Origin: Lumbricus rubellus
Lineage: Eukaryota > Annelida > Clitellata > Crassiclitellata > Lumbricidae
Assembly (NCBI GenBank): GCA_945859605.1
Contig: OX243814.1
Location: forward strand, 37,260,524 to 37,324,523
Length of the DNA: 64,000 nucleotides
Direction of reading: 5' to 3'
Shown in pieces: positions 53,145-62,600 of the stretch (the stretch's first letter is position 1; each line of letters begins with the position of its first letter). The translations under genes and the position numbers were made by a program. A model generated the notes under the pieces. It saw only the letters and a list, made by a program, of their open reading frames with translations, made no database searches and had not been told where the DNA came from.

Positions 53145-56100
53145 ATGTCGTCATTTGGAGAACATGAACAGTGGGTTAAACTCGCTAAAGAGATGGGAAT
53201 GGAAGGTGATGAGTTGAAGACGTATGTGCGTGATAGACAGCAGGAAGCAAGAGACGACAGACTGCGTGAACGAGAAGATCGAAAGCTTAAAGATGAGGCC
53301 GCGGCTGCAGAAGTTAAAGCAGCCAGAGCACGAGAAGAGGCACAAGCAGCCAGGGTACAAGAATTAGAGTTAGCAAAAATAGCGGATGCTAGGCTTGAAC
53401 GAGAACGAGAGGCGAATGACGCCAGAATTGAAAGAGAGGCGAATGACGCCAGAATTGAAAGAGAGGCGAATGATGCCAGGGTTCAACGAGAACGAGAGGC
53501 GAATGACGCCAGACTGGAACGGGAAAGTCGTGAGAATGAGGCAAGATTGGTTCGTGAAGCGGCCGAATGTCAAGCTAGGAGAGAAATGGATCTTGAGGTC
53601 AAGAAGCTTGAATGTGAATTAAGAATGAGAGAAATTGATTCTAGGAATAATCAGAATAGAGGTGAAGCCACATTCACAATGGTTGGTGATGGTTCATATC
53701 AAGGAAACAGTAGCCATAACAGAGGAATGAAAGATATAAAATTCCCTGTATTCAATGAGAATAAAGATTGCTTGGATGCATATTTATTAAGGTTTGAAAG
53801 GACATGCACGGCATACGAGATAGCAACAGAAAATTGGTCTCTGATGCTAGCCAAGCATCTTGAAGGAAAAGCGTTAGAGGTGTATCAAAGAATGTCATCT
53901 GAGGAGACACAAGATTACGAGTGTTTGAAAAGACATCTGTTAAAAAGGTTTCAATTAACAGAGGGTGGATATCGTAACAAGTTTAAGATGAGTAAAATGG
54001 AGTCAGGTGAAACACCTACAGATTTTGTGCATAGATTGAGGAGATATATGCAGCAGTGGCTACTTCAAGCTGGATTCGAGAAAACCTACGAAGGAATGGA
54101 GAACTTATTATTAAGAGATCAGTTCTACCTTACGTGTAGCAATGAACTTAAGATGTTCCTCAAAGAAAGAGGCAAGATGAGTCTAGAGGACACATTAAAC
54201 TGTGCCGAGTCTTATATCGAGGCGCACGGATATAAATACACAGAAAGTAATCTAAGGCCTCCAGTGAAATTCAGTAACGAAAGGCCGAATGTGAAACCGT
54301 TCGACGATAAATCAAGAGAGAGGTTTAATGGAAACATAAATAGAGGACGAGGAGACATGAAACAGAACAGGGAGACGAATCATAATGGAAGTATGAATAG
54401 AGGATTTAGTAGAGAAAGAGAACAGGCGGCTGAACATAAGATAACTTGTTTCTCATGTGGCCGAACCGGACACAAGTCATATGATTGTTCACACAAACAA
54501 AAAGGAGTTGTTAAACATACTGCGGCGGCTATACAAGTATATGAGAATAGGGCGTACAAGATAGCGCAAGCAAATGAAGAGTTGAAACTAAATGAAGTTG
54601 AAAAAGAGGAAGAACGTAAGAAGGAATTACCGATACAGTTGGCAGCAAGTACAATGGTTACTGATCGGAGAGATGATGGCGATGACCTTGAGAATAAAAA
54701 TGAAGATCAGCTAAAGGTGAACGGTGTGATTGCCAGTTGTCTATATGATTCTGGATCAAGCACATGTATTGTCAAGAGATCGCTGGTAAATGATGTTGAT
54801 TTCACGGGAAGAGAAGCCCAATGCATATTAATCGATGGGACATTGAGAAATTTTCCGACAGCAAAGGTTAATATTGAAAGTGAGTATTTTACAGGAAACG
54901 TTGAAGCAATGGTGATGGAAGAACCGGTGAAACCAGTAATTATCGGTAGGATGAAGGGACTAAAATATCTGGTAGTGAAAGAAACTACAGATAACATGAT
55001 AAACTGTGATCGGAGTGATACAGATGATAACGAGAATAGAGAGGATAGATTGAAAAAGATTCAGAAATCTTTAAGTGTTGAGTCACAAGGACAAAGTGAC
55101 AAAAAGAAAGTTCATTTTGCGAGTGAAATCACAAGTGAATTAAATGATGATGTAACGGATGACGTCATCGAGAATGATGATGTGTGCCAAACGACAGCAG
55201 CAGTTGAAACCAGAGCGGAATCAAAGAAAGTAACAAAATACAAACAGTTGAAAGTTACTGAGATGCCGGATTTAAATGTATCAACAAAAGAAATTAAAGA
55301 GTTACAAAGCAAAGATGAGACTTTGAAGAAGTTTTGGGATAAAGCAATTGATTGGAGTGGTGATGACAGTGTAACAGAAAAAGTTCTTTATGTGAAAAAG
55401 AACGGATTATTGTATAGAAGGTTCAAAGAAATATCGAAAGATGATGCGAAATGGCAGTTAATGGTCCCGAAGGAACTTAGAAATAAAGTGTTAGCCGTGG
55501 CCCATAACTCGCTATTGTCAGCACATCTGGGTATGAAGAAGACCTTTGATAAAATTGTGAATGAATTTTATTGGCCATGGATAGGACCAGATATTAGAAA
55601 GTATGTCCTGAGTTGTGACATATGCCGAGAGTCGGTGGACAAAAGAGTGAAAAGGAATTTCAAACGTGAGCCGTTTAAATTGGTTGAGACTCGAGCTAAA
55701 TACATGATCACAAGAGATCGATGTGAGTCGAGTGATGTTGATGAGAGTAAGAAGATATATAGGAAACAGTTTATTGATTGGAAGAATCAAGAAAATAATT
55801 ACAGGAGATATAAGGTCCAGTCTAAGAGACAAAATGGATGGATGCATAGAAGTGACACAGATGATAATGAAGTGATCAGGAGAAATGTGAGTTGGAACGA
55901 GAGGAATGTAAACAATGATAATAGAAGAAATTATCGATATAAGTCGAGAGAGTGCAATAGGAACAATGGAATAGACAGTGATAGGTCTAATAGATTGAAT
56001 TGGAGAAACAGAGATGATAGTAACATAGTTGAAACTATGGGAAGGCGTTATGAGAATAAACCATGGTGTAAGGAGATCTATGGTAATGAATCTGTAAGGA

Positions 56101-56426
56101 AACAGAGAGATACTGGTGGAGTGCAACATGATGAGAATAAGTGGAGAGATAGAACATGGAATGACAGAAAGAGGTCATATCCTGAAGTTGTTGTAAACAA
56201 AGAAGAGAATAGTGATAACTATTATAGGAGAGAAAATGAGTCACTGAAAGGAATCAGATGGAAAACTTATGGAGATCTGAATAGACGAATAGGCGAAGAA
56301 ATGAATAATAAAGATTCAGAGATCCAAAATGGTAGTACATTGAATACGATAAGAAAGCCAGAAGTAAAACAGGGAACTCATGTGTGGACCAGACGAGTGG
56401 TCAAAACAAGAGAAGAATGGGTGTAA
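53145..56426 (+). CDS. E9 ORF1: Gag-protease-HHCC finger-Arg/Asn-rich tail
   Basis: 1,093 residues. It has the coiled coil (1-170) with ANDARIERE repeats, Gag, a normal CCHC knuckle (C435 to C448), protease YDSGSS, and the integrase HHCC finger ending in CDIC at about 824-827. Similarity to integrase stops about eight residues later (DNA about 55651), where the tail unique to the derivative starts. The tail is about 259 residues, basic and Trp-containing (GWMHR, NWRNRDD, KWRDRTWNDRKR), without a hydrophobic segment. Unlike E4, the Gag-protease part is E3/E8-like. Particle and protease functions are likely kept; the tail may replace a nucleic-acid-binding function, which is a guess. The ATG has a good context (GACCATGTC). 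Confidence 0.88.
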   Translation: MSSFGEHEQWVKLAKEMGMEGDELKTYVRDRQQEARDDRLREREDRKLKDEAAAAEVKAARAREEAQAARVQELELAKIADARLEREREANDARIEREANDARIEREANDARVQREREANDARLERESRENEARLVREAAECQARREMDLEVKKLECELRMREIDSRNNQNRGEATFTMVGDGSYQGNSSHNRGMKDIKFPVFNENKDCLDAYLLRFERTCTAYEIATENWSLMLAKHLEGKALEVYQRMSSEETQDYECLKRHLLKRFQLTEGGYRNKFKMSKMESGETPTDFVHRLRRYMQQWLLQAGFEKTYEGMENLLLRDQFYLTCSNELKMFLKERGKMSLEDTLNCAESYIEAHGYKYTESNLRPPVKFSNERPNVKPFDDKSRERFNGNINRGRGDMKQNRETNHNGSMNRGFSREREQAAEHKITCFSCGRTGHKSYDCSHKQKGVVKHTAAAIQVYENRAYKIAQANEELKLNEVEKEEERKKELPIQLAASTMVTDRRDDGDDLENKNEDQLKVNGVIASCLYDSGSSTCIVKRSLVNDVDFTGREAQCILIDGTLRNFPTAKVNIESEYFTGNVEAMVMEEPVKPVIIGRMKGLKYLVVKETTDNMINCDRSDTDDNENREDRLKKIQKSLSVESQGQSDKKKVHFASEITSELNDDVTDDVIENDDVCQTTAAVETRAESKKVTKYKQLKVTEMPDLNVSTKEIKELQSKDETLKKFWDKAIDWSGDDSVTEKVLYVKKNGLLYRRFKEISKDDAKWQLMVPKELRNKVLAVAHNSLLSAHLGMKKTFDKIVNEFYWPWIGPDIRKYVLSCDICRESVDKRVKRNFKREPFKLVETRAKYMITRDRCESSDVDESKKIYRKQFIDWKNQENNYRRYKVQSKRQNGWMHRSDTDDNEVIRRNVSWNERNVNNDNRRNYRYKSRECNRNNGIDSDRSNRLNWRNRDDSNIVETMGRRYENKPWCKEIYGNESVRKQRDTGGVQHDENKWRDRTWNDRKRSYPEVVVNKEENSDNYYRRENESLKGIRWKTYGDLNRRIGEEMNNKDSEIQNGSTLNTIRKPEVKQGTHVWTRRVVKTREEWV

Positions 56427-56646
56427 AGGTGAGTTGATAAGTGTTTATGTAGGTAGGATGGATAGTTAAGAGGATTGTAAATAAATAAAAGTTGAGTTTA
56501 AGTTAAGTTGAGTTGTTTAATTAAACAGTTGTGAAATTTATGAGTAGCTAAGAAGTGAAATGAAAATTAATTCCGCACAATGAGGAGAGTGAATCATCAA
56601 TCTATAATAAAAAAACAGTATTGATTAAGTAGATGAGTTTTATTTA
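56427..56646 (+). other. E9 intercistronic spacer
   Basis: 220 bp between the two ORFs, AT-rich and noncoding. It opens with a splice-donor-like AAAG|GTGAGT right after the ORF1 stop. Related sequence lies in E4 (36443-36600) and E7 (48005-48252). Confidence 0.6.
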
Positions 56647-57273
56647 ATGAGAGTTGATATAGAAACAGTAGCATGCATATCGGCAATAGTACATGACGAT
56701 AAAGATGGTGAGAATGAAGAGGAAGAAATATTGAGTTTATATGTGAGTAAACAAAAGGAATTGATGGCACCGTTGAGCGACTTGACTAAAAAGTTAGCTC
56801 CTAACAATGTTGAATGGAACCAAGAGTTAGGTGAAAGTTTTGAGCAGTTGAAAGAAGCACTAGCTAAGACACCAATCCTTAGGTTACCAGACTTGGAGAA
56901 AGAATTTATAATACAGACAGATGCATCAGGAAAAGGGATAGGTTGTGTTCTTATTCAAAAATATGAAGGAATAAACCATCCGATAGCATATGCGAGTAGA
57001 AAACTGTTGGAAAGAGAGATGCGATATTCAGTTGAGGAAAGAGAATGTTTAGCCATAATGTGGGGAATCAGTAGATTTGATCGATATTTTTGTGGAAGAG
57101 AGTTTGTGATCGAGACTGACCATTGTGGACTACAGTACATGAAGGAAGGGAGGATGAAGAATGCAAGAGTCATGAGGTGGAGCCTTGCCCTTCAGAATTA
57201 TTGTTTTACAGTACGTTACATTAAGGGATGTAATAACGTAATGTCCGATTATTTAAGTAGAGGATTGACCTAA
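56647..57273 (+). CDS. E9 ORF2: linker fused to RNase H, RT deleted
   Basis: 208 codons in a different frame from ORF1. Residues 1-36 (MRVDIE...LYVSKQ) match the acidic linker that follows the integrase GPF module in E3. The next residues (ELMAPLSDL) match the start of the connection/RNase H region, so about 300 residues containing all of RT are removed in frame. RNase H is complete: QTDAS, RECLA, ETDHC and MSDYL carry the four metal-binding acidic residues. RNase H normally degrades the RNA strand during cDNA synthesis. A free RNase H without RT is unusual and may act in trans, or the region may be kept only for RNA signals next to the polypurine tract. How it would be translated is unclear. 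Confidence 0.85.
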   Translation: MRVDIETVACISAIVHDDKDGENEEEEILSLYVSKQKELMAPLSDLTKKLAPNNVEWNQELGESFEQLKEALAKTPILRLPDLEKEFIIQTDASGKGIGCVLIQKYEGINHPIAYASRKLLEREMRYSVEERECLAIMWGISRFDRYFCGREFVIETDHCGLQYMKEGRMKNARVMRWSLALQNYCFTVRYIKGCNNVMSDYLSRGLT

Positions 57274-57422
57274 GATTTAAGTAAATCAATGGCGATACTA
57301 TAGGTAGATAAGAAGTAGTTGTGTTAGGTTGTGATGTTGTGTAAAGTAGTATAAGCGTAGGCATAAGCAGTTATTGTAATTTGATAATTAGATAAGTTGA
57401 TAAAGCCTGTGTACAGACTTTT

Positions 57423-57432
57423 GAAGAAAGGG
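57423..57432 (+). promoter_or_regulatory. polypurine tract of E9
   Basis: GAAGAAAGGG followed by TATT and the 3' LTR, as in the autonomous copies. Confidence 0.75.
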
Positions 57433-57436
57433 TATT

Positions 57437-58439
57437 TGTCGTGGTTATATTAAATGATTATCAAATTAAACACTTGCTATGCATGTATAATTATTAATTA
57501 TAGGTAGAAGTTAAGCTAGGCAATTTAATTGGCGAGTTTAGGTAATATGTGTGGCAACATATAAAATATTAATACATAAAACCAATGACTGCAGCTAAGC
57601 GTAATAACGAGTGGTCAAGATTACCATGACAACAAAGGACGCTAATCCTATTCGTGATTGGTGCAGACTGGAAGCGAATGACGTGACGAGTTAAAAATGA
57701 CGTCAGCAAAGTGGACGTTAAGTTTTTGACTCTCTACAGGTATATCTGGAAATGGTGGTTGTTTCGCTGCGGTGATCAATCCAAAGTTGTGATTTTCAGA
57801 GTAGAGACGAAGGTAATTGAACTGTTCGGACGATCAACCGATAGTTCAAAGTATTGTGCATTAAGTGCAACGCAATTTAAATGAGAAATTTGCGTTAGTG
57901 CATAATAATCATCGTGTGAAGTGTGAGACACTTGCGAAGAAGACGAACTCTTAGGCAACAGTCTGAAGAGTCGTGTAATTTGAATCGGCTAGCGAACAGC
58001 TGATCGGCGTGTGAAGTACGAGGGACGTTTGGTCAACTGGAGAGGAGCTGTGAGGTGAATGCGACGATTCATCTTGTGTGCAACTGATTCACGGCAAGAT
58101 ACGAGTAAGGCGATTGGTGTGGTTGCTTCCATGACTGCATTTCAACCGTCTGATCAACATTCTTGACTGCGACGATTGGACGACGGAGAGAGCCGAAGAC
58201 ATTCGAGTTCAAACAACTCGACAGATAAGCGCAAATATAATATTTCCTAAGTAACTCGCCACACTAGGTAAATAGGATTGTTATTTGTTTGTGCATATGA
58301 ATGATATTGAATAACTTTATATTATATATATTTCATAAGAACTGGGAGTTTGTTGAATTTGGAAGAATTTCTTGAGTAAGTTAAACCCAACCGATTAACC
58401 ACTAGGATAATAAAGTGCCCTTTTACACGGGATACGACA
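57437..58439 (+). repeat. LTR14, 3' LTR of E9
   Basis: 1,003 bp, same type as LTR13. The 10-bp palindrome ACTATATAGT joins it to LTR15 in inverted orientation, giving a palindrome of about 2 kb. Confidence 0.95.
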
Positions 58440-58449
58440 ACTATATAGT

Positions 58450-59455
58450 TGTCGTATCCCGTGTAAAAGGGCACTTTATTATCCTAGTGGTTAATCGGTT
58501 GGGTTTAACTTACTCAAGAAATTCTTCCAAATTCAACAAACTCCCTGTTCTTATGAAATATATATAATATAAAGTTATTCAATATCATTCATATGCACAA
58601 ACAAATAACAATCCTATTTACCTAGTGTGGCGAGTTACTTAGGAAATATTATATTTGCGCTTATCTGTCGAGTTGTATGAAACTCGAATGTCTTCGGCTC
58701 TCTCCGTCGTCCGATTCTTCGCAGTCAAGAATGTTGATCAGACGGTTGAAATGCAGTCATGGAAGCAACCACACCAATCGCCTTACTCGTATCTTGCCGT
58801 GAATCAGTTGCACACAAGATGAATCGTCGCATTCACCTCACAGCTCTTCTCCAGTTGACCAAACGTCCCTCGTACTTCACACGCCGAATCAGCTGTTCGC
58901 TAGCCGATTCAAATTACACGACTCTTCAGACTGTTGCCTAAGAGTTCGTCTTCTTCGCAAGTGTCTCACACTTCACACGATGATTATTATGCACTAACGC
59001 AAATTTCTCATTTAAATTGCGTTGCACTTAATGCACAATACTTTGAACTATCGGTTGATCGTCCGAACAGTTCAATTACCTTCGTCTCTACTCTGGAAAT
59101 CACAACTTTGGATTGATCACCGCAGCGAATCAACCACCATTTCCAGATATACCTGTAGAGAGTCAAAAACTTAACGTCCACTTCGCTGACGTCATTTTTA
59201 ACTCGTCACGTCATTCGCCTCCAGTTTGCACCAATCACGAATAGGATTAGCGTCCTTTGTTGTCATGGTAATCTTGACCACTCGTTATTACGCTTAGCTG
59301 CAGTCATTGGTTTTATGTATTAATATTTTATATGTTGCCACACATATTACCTAAACTCGCCAATTAAATTGCCTAGCTTAACTTCTACTTATAATTAATA
59401 ATTATACATGCATAGCAAGTGTTTAATTTGATAATCATTTAATATAACCACGACA
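58450..59455 (-). repeat. LTR15, 3' LTR of E10
   Basis: 1,006 bp of the E3 LTR type (CTCCCTGTTC, GATTCTTCGCAG, CGCCTCCAG), followed by the polypurine tract of E10 (complement at 59460-59469). Confidence 0.95.
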
Positions 59456-59618
59456 AATACCCTTTCTTCAAAAGTCTGTACACAGGCTTTATCAACTTAT
59501 CTAATTATCAAATTACAATAACTGCTTATGCCTATGCTTATACTACTTTACACAACATCACAACCTAACACAACTACTTCTTATCTACCTATAGTATCAC
59601 CATTGATTTACTTAAATC

Positions 59619-62600
59619 TTAGGTCAATCCTCTACTTAAATAATCGGACATTACATTATTACATCCCTTAATGTAACGTATTGTAAAACAATAATTTTGA
59701 AGGGCGAGGCTCCACCTCATGACTCTTGCATTCTTCATCCTCCCTTCTTTCATATACTGTAGTCCACAATGGTCAGTCTCGATCACAAACTCTCTTCCAC
59801 ACAAATATCGATCAAATCTACTGATTCCCCACATTATGGCTAAACATTCTCTTTCCTCAACTGAATATCGCATCTCTCTTTCCAACAATTTTCTACTCGC
59901 ATATGCAATCGGGTGGTTTATTCCTTCATACTGCTGAATAAGAACACAACCTATCCCTTTTCCTGATGCATCTGTCTGTATTATAAATTCTTTCTCCAAG
60001 TCTGGTAACCTAAGGATTGGTGTCTTAGCTAGTGCTTCTTTCAACTGCTTAAAACTTTCACCTAACTCTTGGTTCCATTCAATATTGTTAGGAGCTAACT
60101 TTTTAGTCAAGTCACTCAACGGTGCCATCAATTCTGCACAATGTGGAATAAACTTTCGATAGTAATTTATCGCTCCTAAAAAGCTTCTCACTTGCTTCTT
60201 CGTCTTAGGCTGTGGCATTTCCACAATCTTGTCAATAGATTCTCCCTTAGGGCTTATATCGTCGTTGTTCAATGTATGGCCTAGGAAATCTATCTTGCCA
60301 TATCCTAGTGAACATTTCTTCGGTTTCAATGTCAAATGAGCTTTTCTCACTCTTGTGAAAAACTCTCTTAACGTCTTCATGTGTTCGTTCCATCCTTTCG
60401 TATGAGCAAGAATATCGTCGACATAACTTTCTAGATTTTCAGTTCCATGTAATATTTTCCGTATCAAGCGATTATAACTGGATGCGCTATTGACTAGTCC
60501 AAATGGTAACACATTGAACTTATATAATCCGCTTGCACAGATGAATGTGGTTAAGTCTTTTGATTCTTCGCTCATTGGTATCTGCCAATACCCTTTACAG
60601 AAATCGAACTTGCTATAGATTTTACTTCCACTGAGTTTATTGAAAATATCCTCATTCGACATCATCGGTTCTGGATCGAATACTGTCACTTTGTTGAGTT
60701 GTTTATAATTACAGCAAAGTCTGTTACTTCCATCTGACTTTTTAACAACTACAAGCGGCGCTGCATACGCTGCTTCCGATCTTTCTATAATTCCATTATC
60801 TAGCATCGTCTCTAATTCTTTGTTTATCTCCGCTTGAAGATGATATGGCGTTGGATAAGCTCGTAACCGAATTGGCTCATCACTCGTCAGATGAATCTCA
60901 TGCTTTACCATATCTGTCCTTCCTGGCTTATCACTGAATATGTCCTCATGTTCTCTCAGTAGTTCCCTTAATTCTCTTTTCTGTTTTTCCGTCAATTTAG
61001 GATTGATATCCACATCTTTGTAAGTCTCCGTTTGTTTACTTACATATAAGCTCAATATCTCTTCTTCTTCATCTTCACCATCTTTACCATCATGTACTAT
61101 CGCCGATATGTATGCTGACGTTTCTACATCATTACCTTCTCCATTTCTCTCGTAGTACTTCTTTAGTATATTGATGTGATATGTTTTGAGTTTTCCACCA
61201 TCAATTTCCACCTTGTAATCATAATCTCCTATTTTGCCTCTGACCACAAATGGTCCTTGCCATTTTACAAGCATCTTATTGTTACAACTGGGTAACAGTA
61301 ATAAAACTTTATCTCCTATCTTCAACTCTCTGTAACGTGCTTTCTTATCATAATACTTCTTGTTCTTTTCATTTGCTTTATGTATGGCCTTCTGTGCCAT
61401 ATCACATGTTTCTTCTATTCTTTCTCTCAAATCGGTCATGTATGTATAAACATCTTTTACTTCATCTTCCACTTTCTCATTTGTCCAGAGTTCCTTCAAT
61501 ATCTGTATTGGTCCTCTGCATGACCTTCCAAAAATTAATTCAAAGGGTGTGAACCCATGACTTTCGTGTACAGTGTCTCGTAACGCGAACAATAATGGTG
61601 CTAAGAACCTGTCCCATTCCTTGACCTGTTCTCCTATTAGCTTCCTCAACGTTGCTTTTATTGTTCCGTTAAGTCTCTCCACACATCCATTTCCCATAGC
61701 ATGGTAAGGACTAGTGAAAGTGTGCTTGATCAACAACATCTTGTTAACATCAGCCATCAGTTCTGAAGTGAATTGGCTCCCTCTGTCAGTATGGATTTTC
61801 TGAGGAACACCCATGCGACAATAAAAATTGAACAAGGCTTCCGCCACCTCCTCTGTAGTTATTCCTTTCAGTGGAATCGCTTCTGGGTATCTGGTACTCA
61901 AATCCACTATCGTTAATATATAGCGATAACCTCTTGATGACATAGGTTCTATCACTCCGATAATGTCTACACAGACATGTTTGAATGGTACATCCAGTAC
62001 CGGAAGATGTCCCATCGGTGCTCTGTGGCTCACCTTTTTATCCACCGACTTTTGGCATACATCACAACTCAGGACATACCTTTTAATTTCTTGTCCTATC
62101 GATGGCCAATAAAATTCATTCACAATTTTATCATGGGTCTTCTTCATACCCAAATGTGCTGACAATAGCGAGTTATGGGCCACGGCTAATACTTTACCTC
62201 TAAGTTCCTTCGGGACCATTAACTGCCACTTCGCATCATCTTCCGTTGTCTCCATGAATCTCCTATACAAAAATCCGTTCTTCTTCACATAAAGAACTTT
62301 CTCTGTTACACTGTCATCACCACTCCAATCAATTGCTTTATCCCAAAACTTCTTCAAAGTCTCATCTTTGCTTTGTAACTCTTTAATTTCTTTTGTTGAT
62401 ACATTTAAATCCGGCATCTCAGTAACTTTCAACTGTTTGTATTTTGTTACTTTCTTTGATTCCGCTCTGGTTTCAACTGCTGCTGTCGTTTGGCACACAT
62501 CATTCTCGATGACGTCATCCGTTACATCATCATTTAATTCACTTGTGATTTCACTCGCAAAATGAACTTTCTTTTTGTCACTTTGTCCTTGTGACTCAAC

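Larger units (their letters stand above)
51830..58439 (+). mobile_element. E9: complete non-autonomous derivative of the Gmr1-like element
   Basis: A 6,610-bp copy with matching LTRs, primer-binding site, leader, a 1,093-codon ORF1, a 208-codon ORF2 (RNase H), polypurine tract and 3' LTR. The integrase core and the whole RT are absent, yet both ends needed for reverse transcription and integration are intact. It should be mobilised by enzymes of E3-like copies. The flanks show no target-site duplication (ACTT on the left, ACTATATAGT on the right). Confidence 0.92.
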
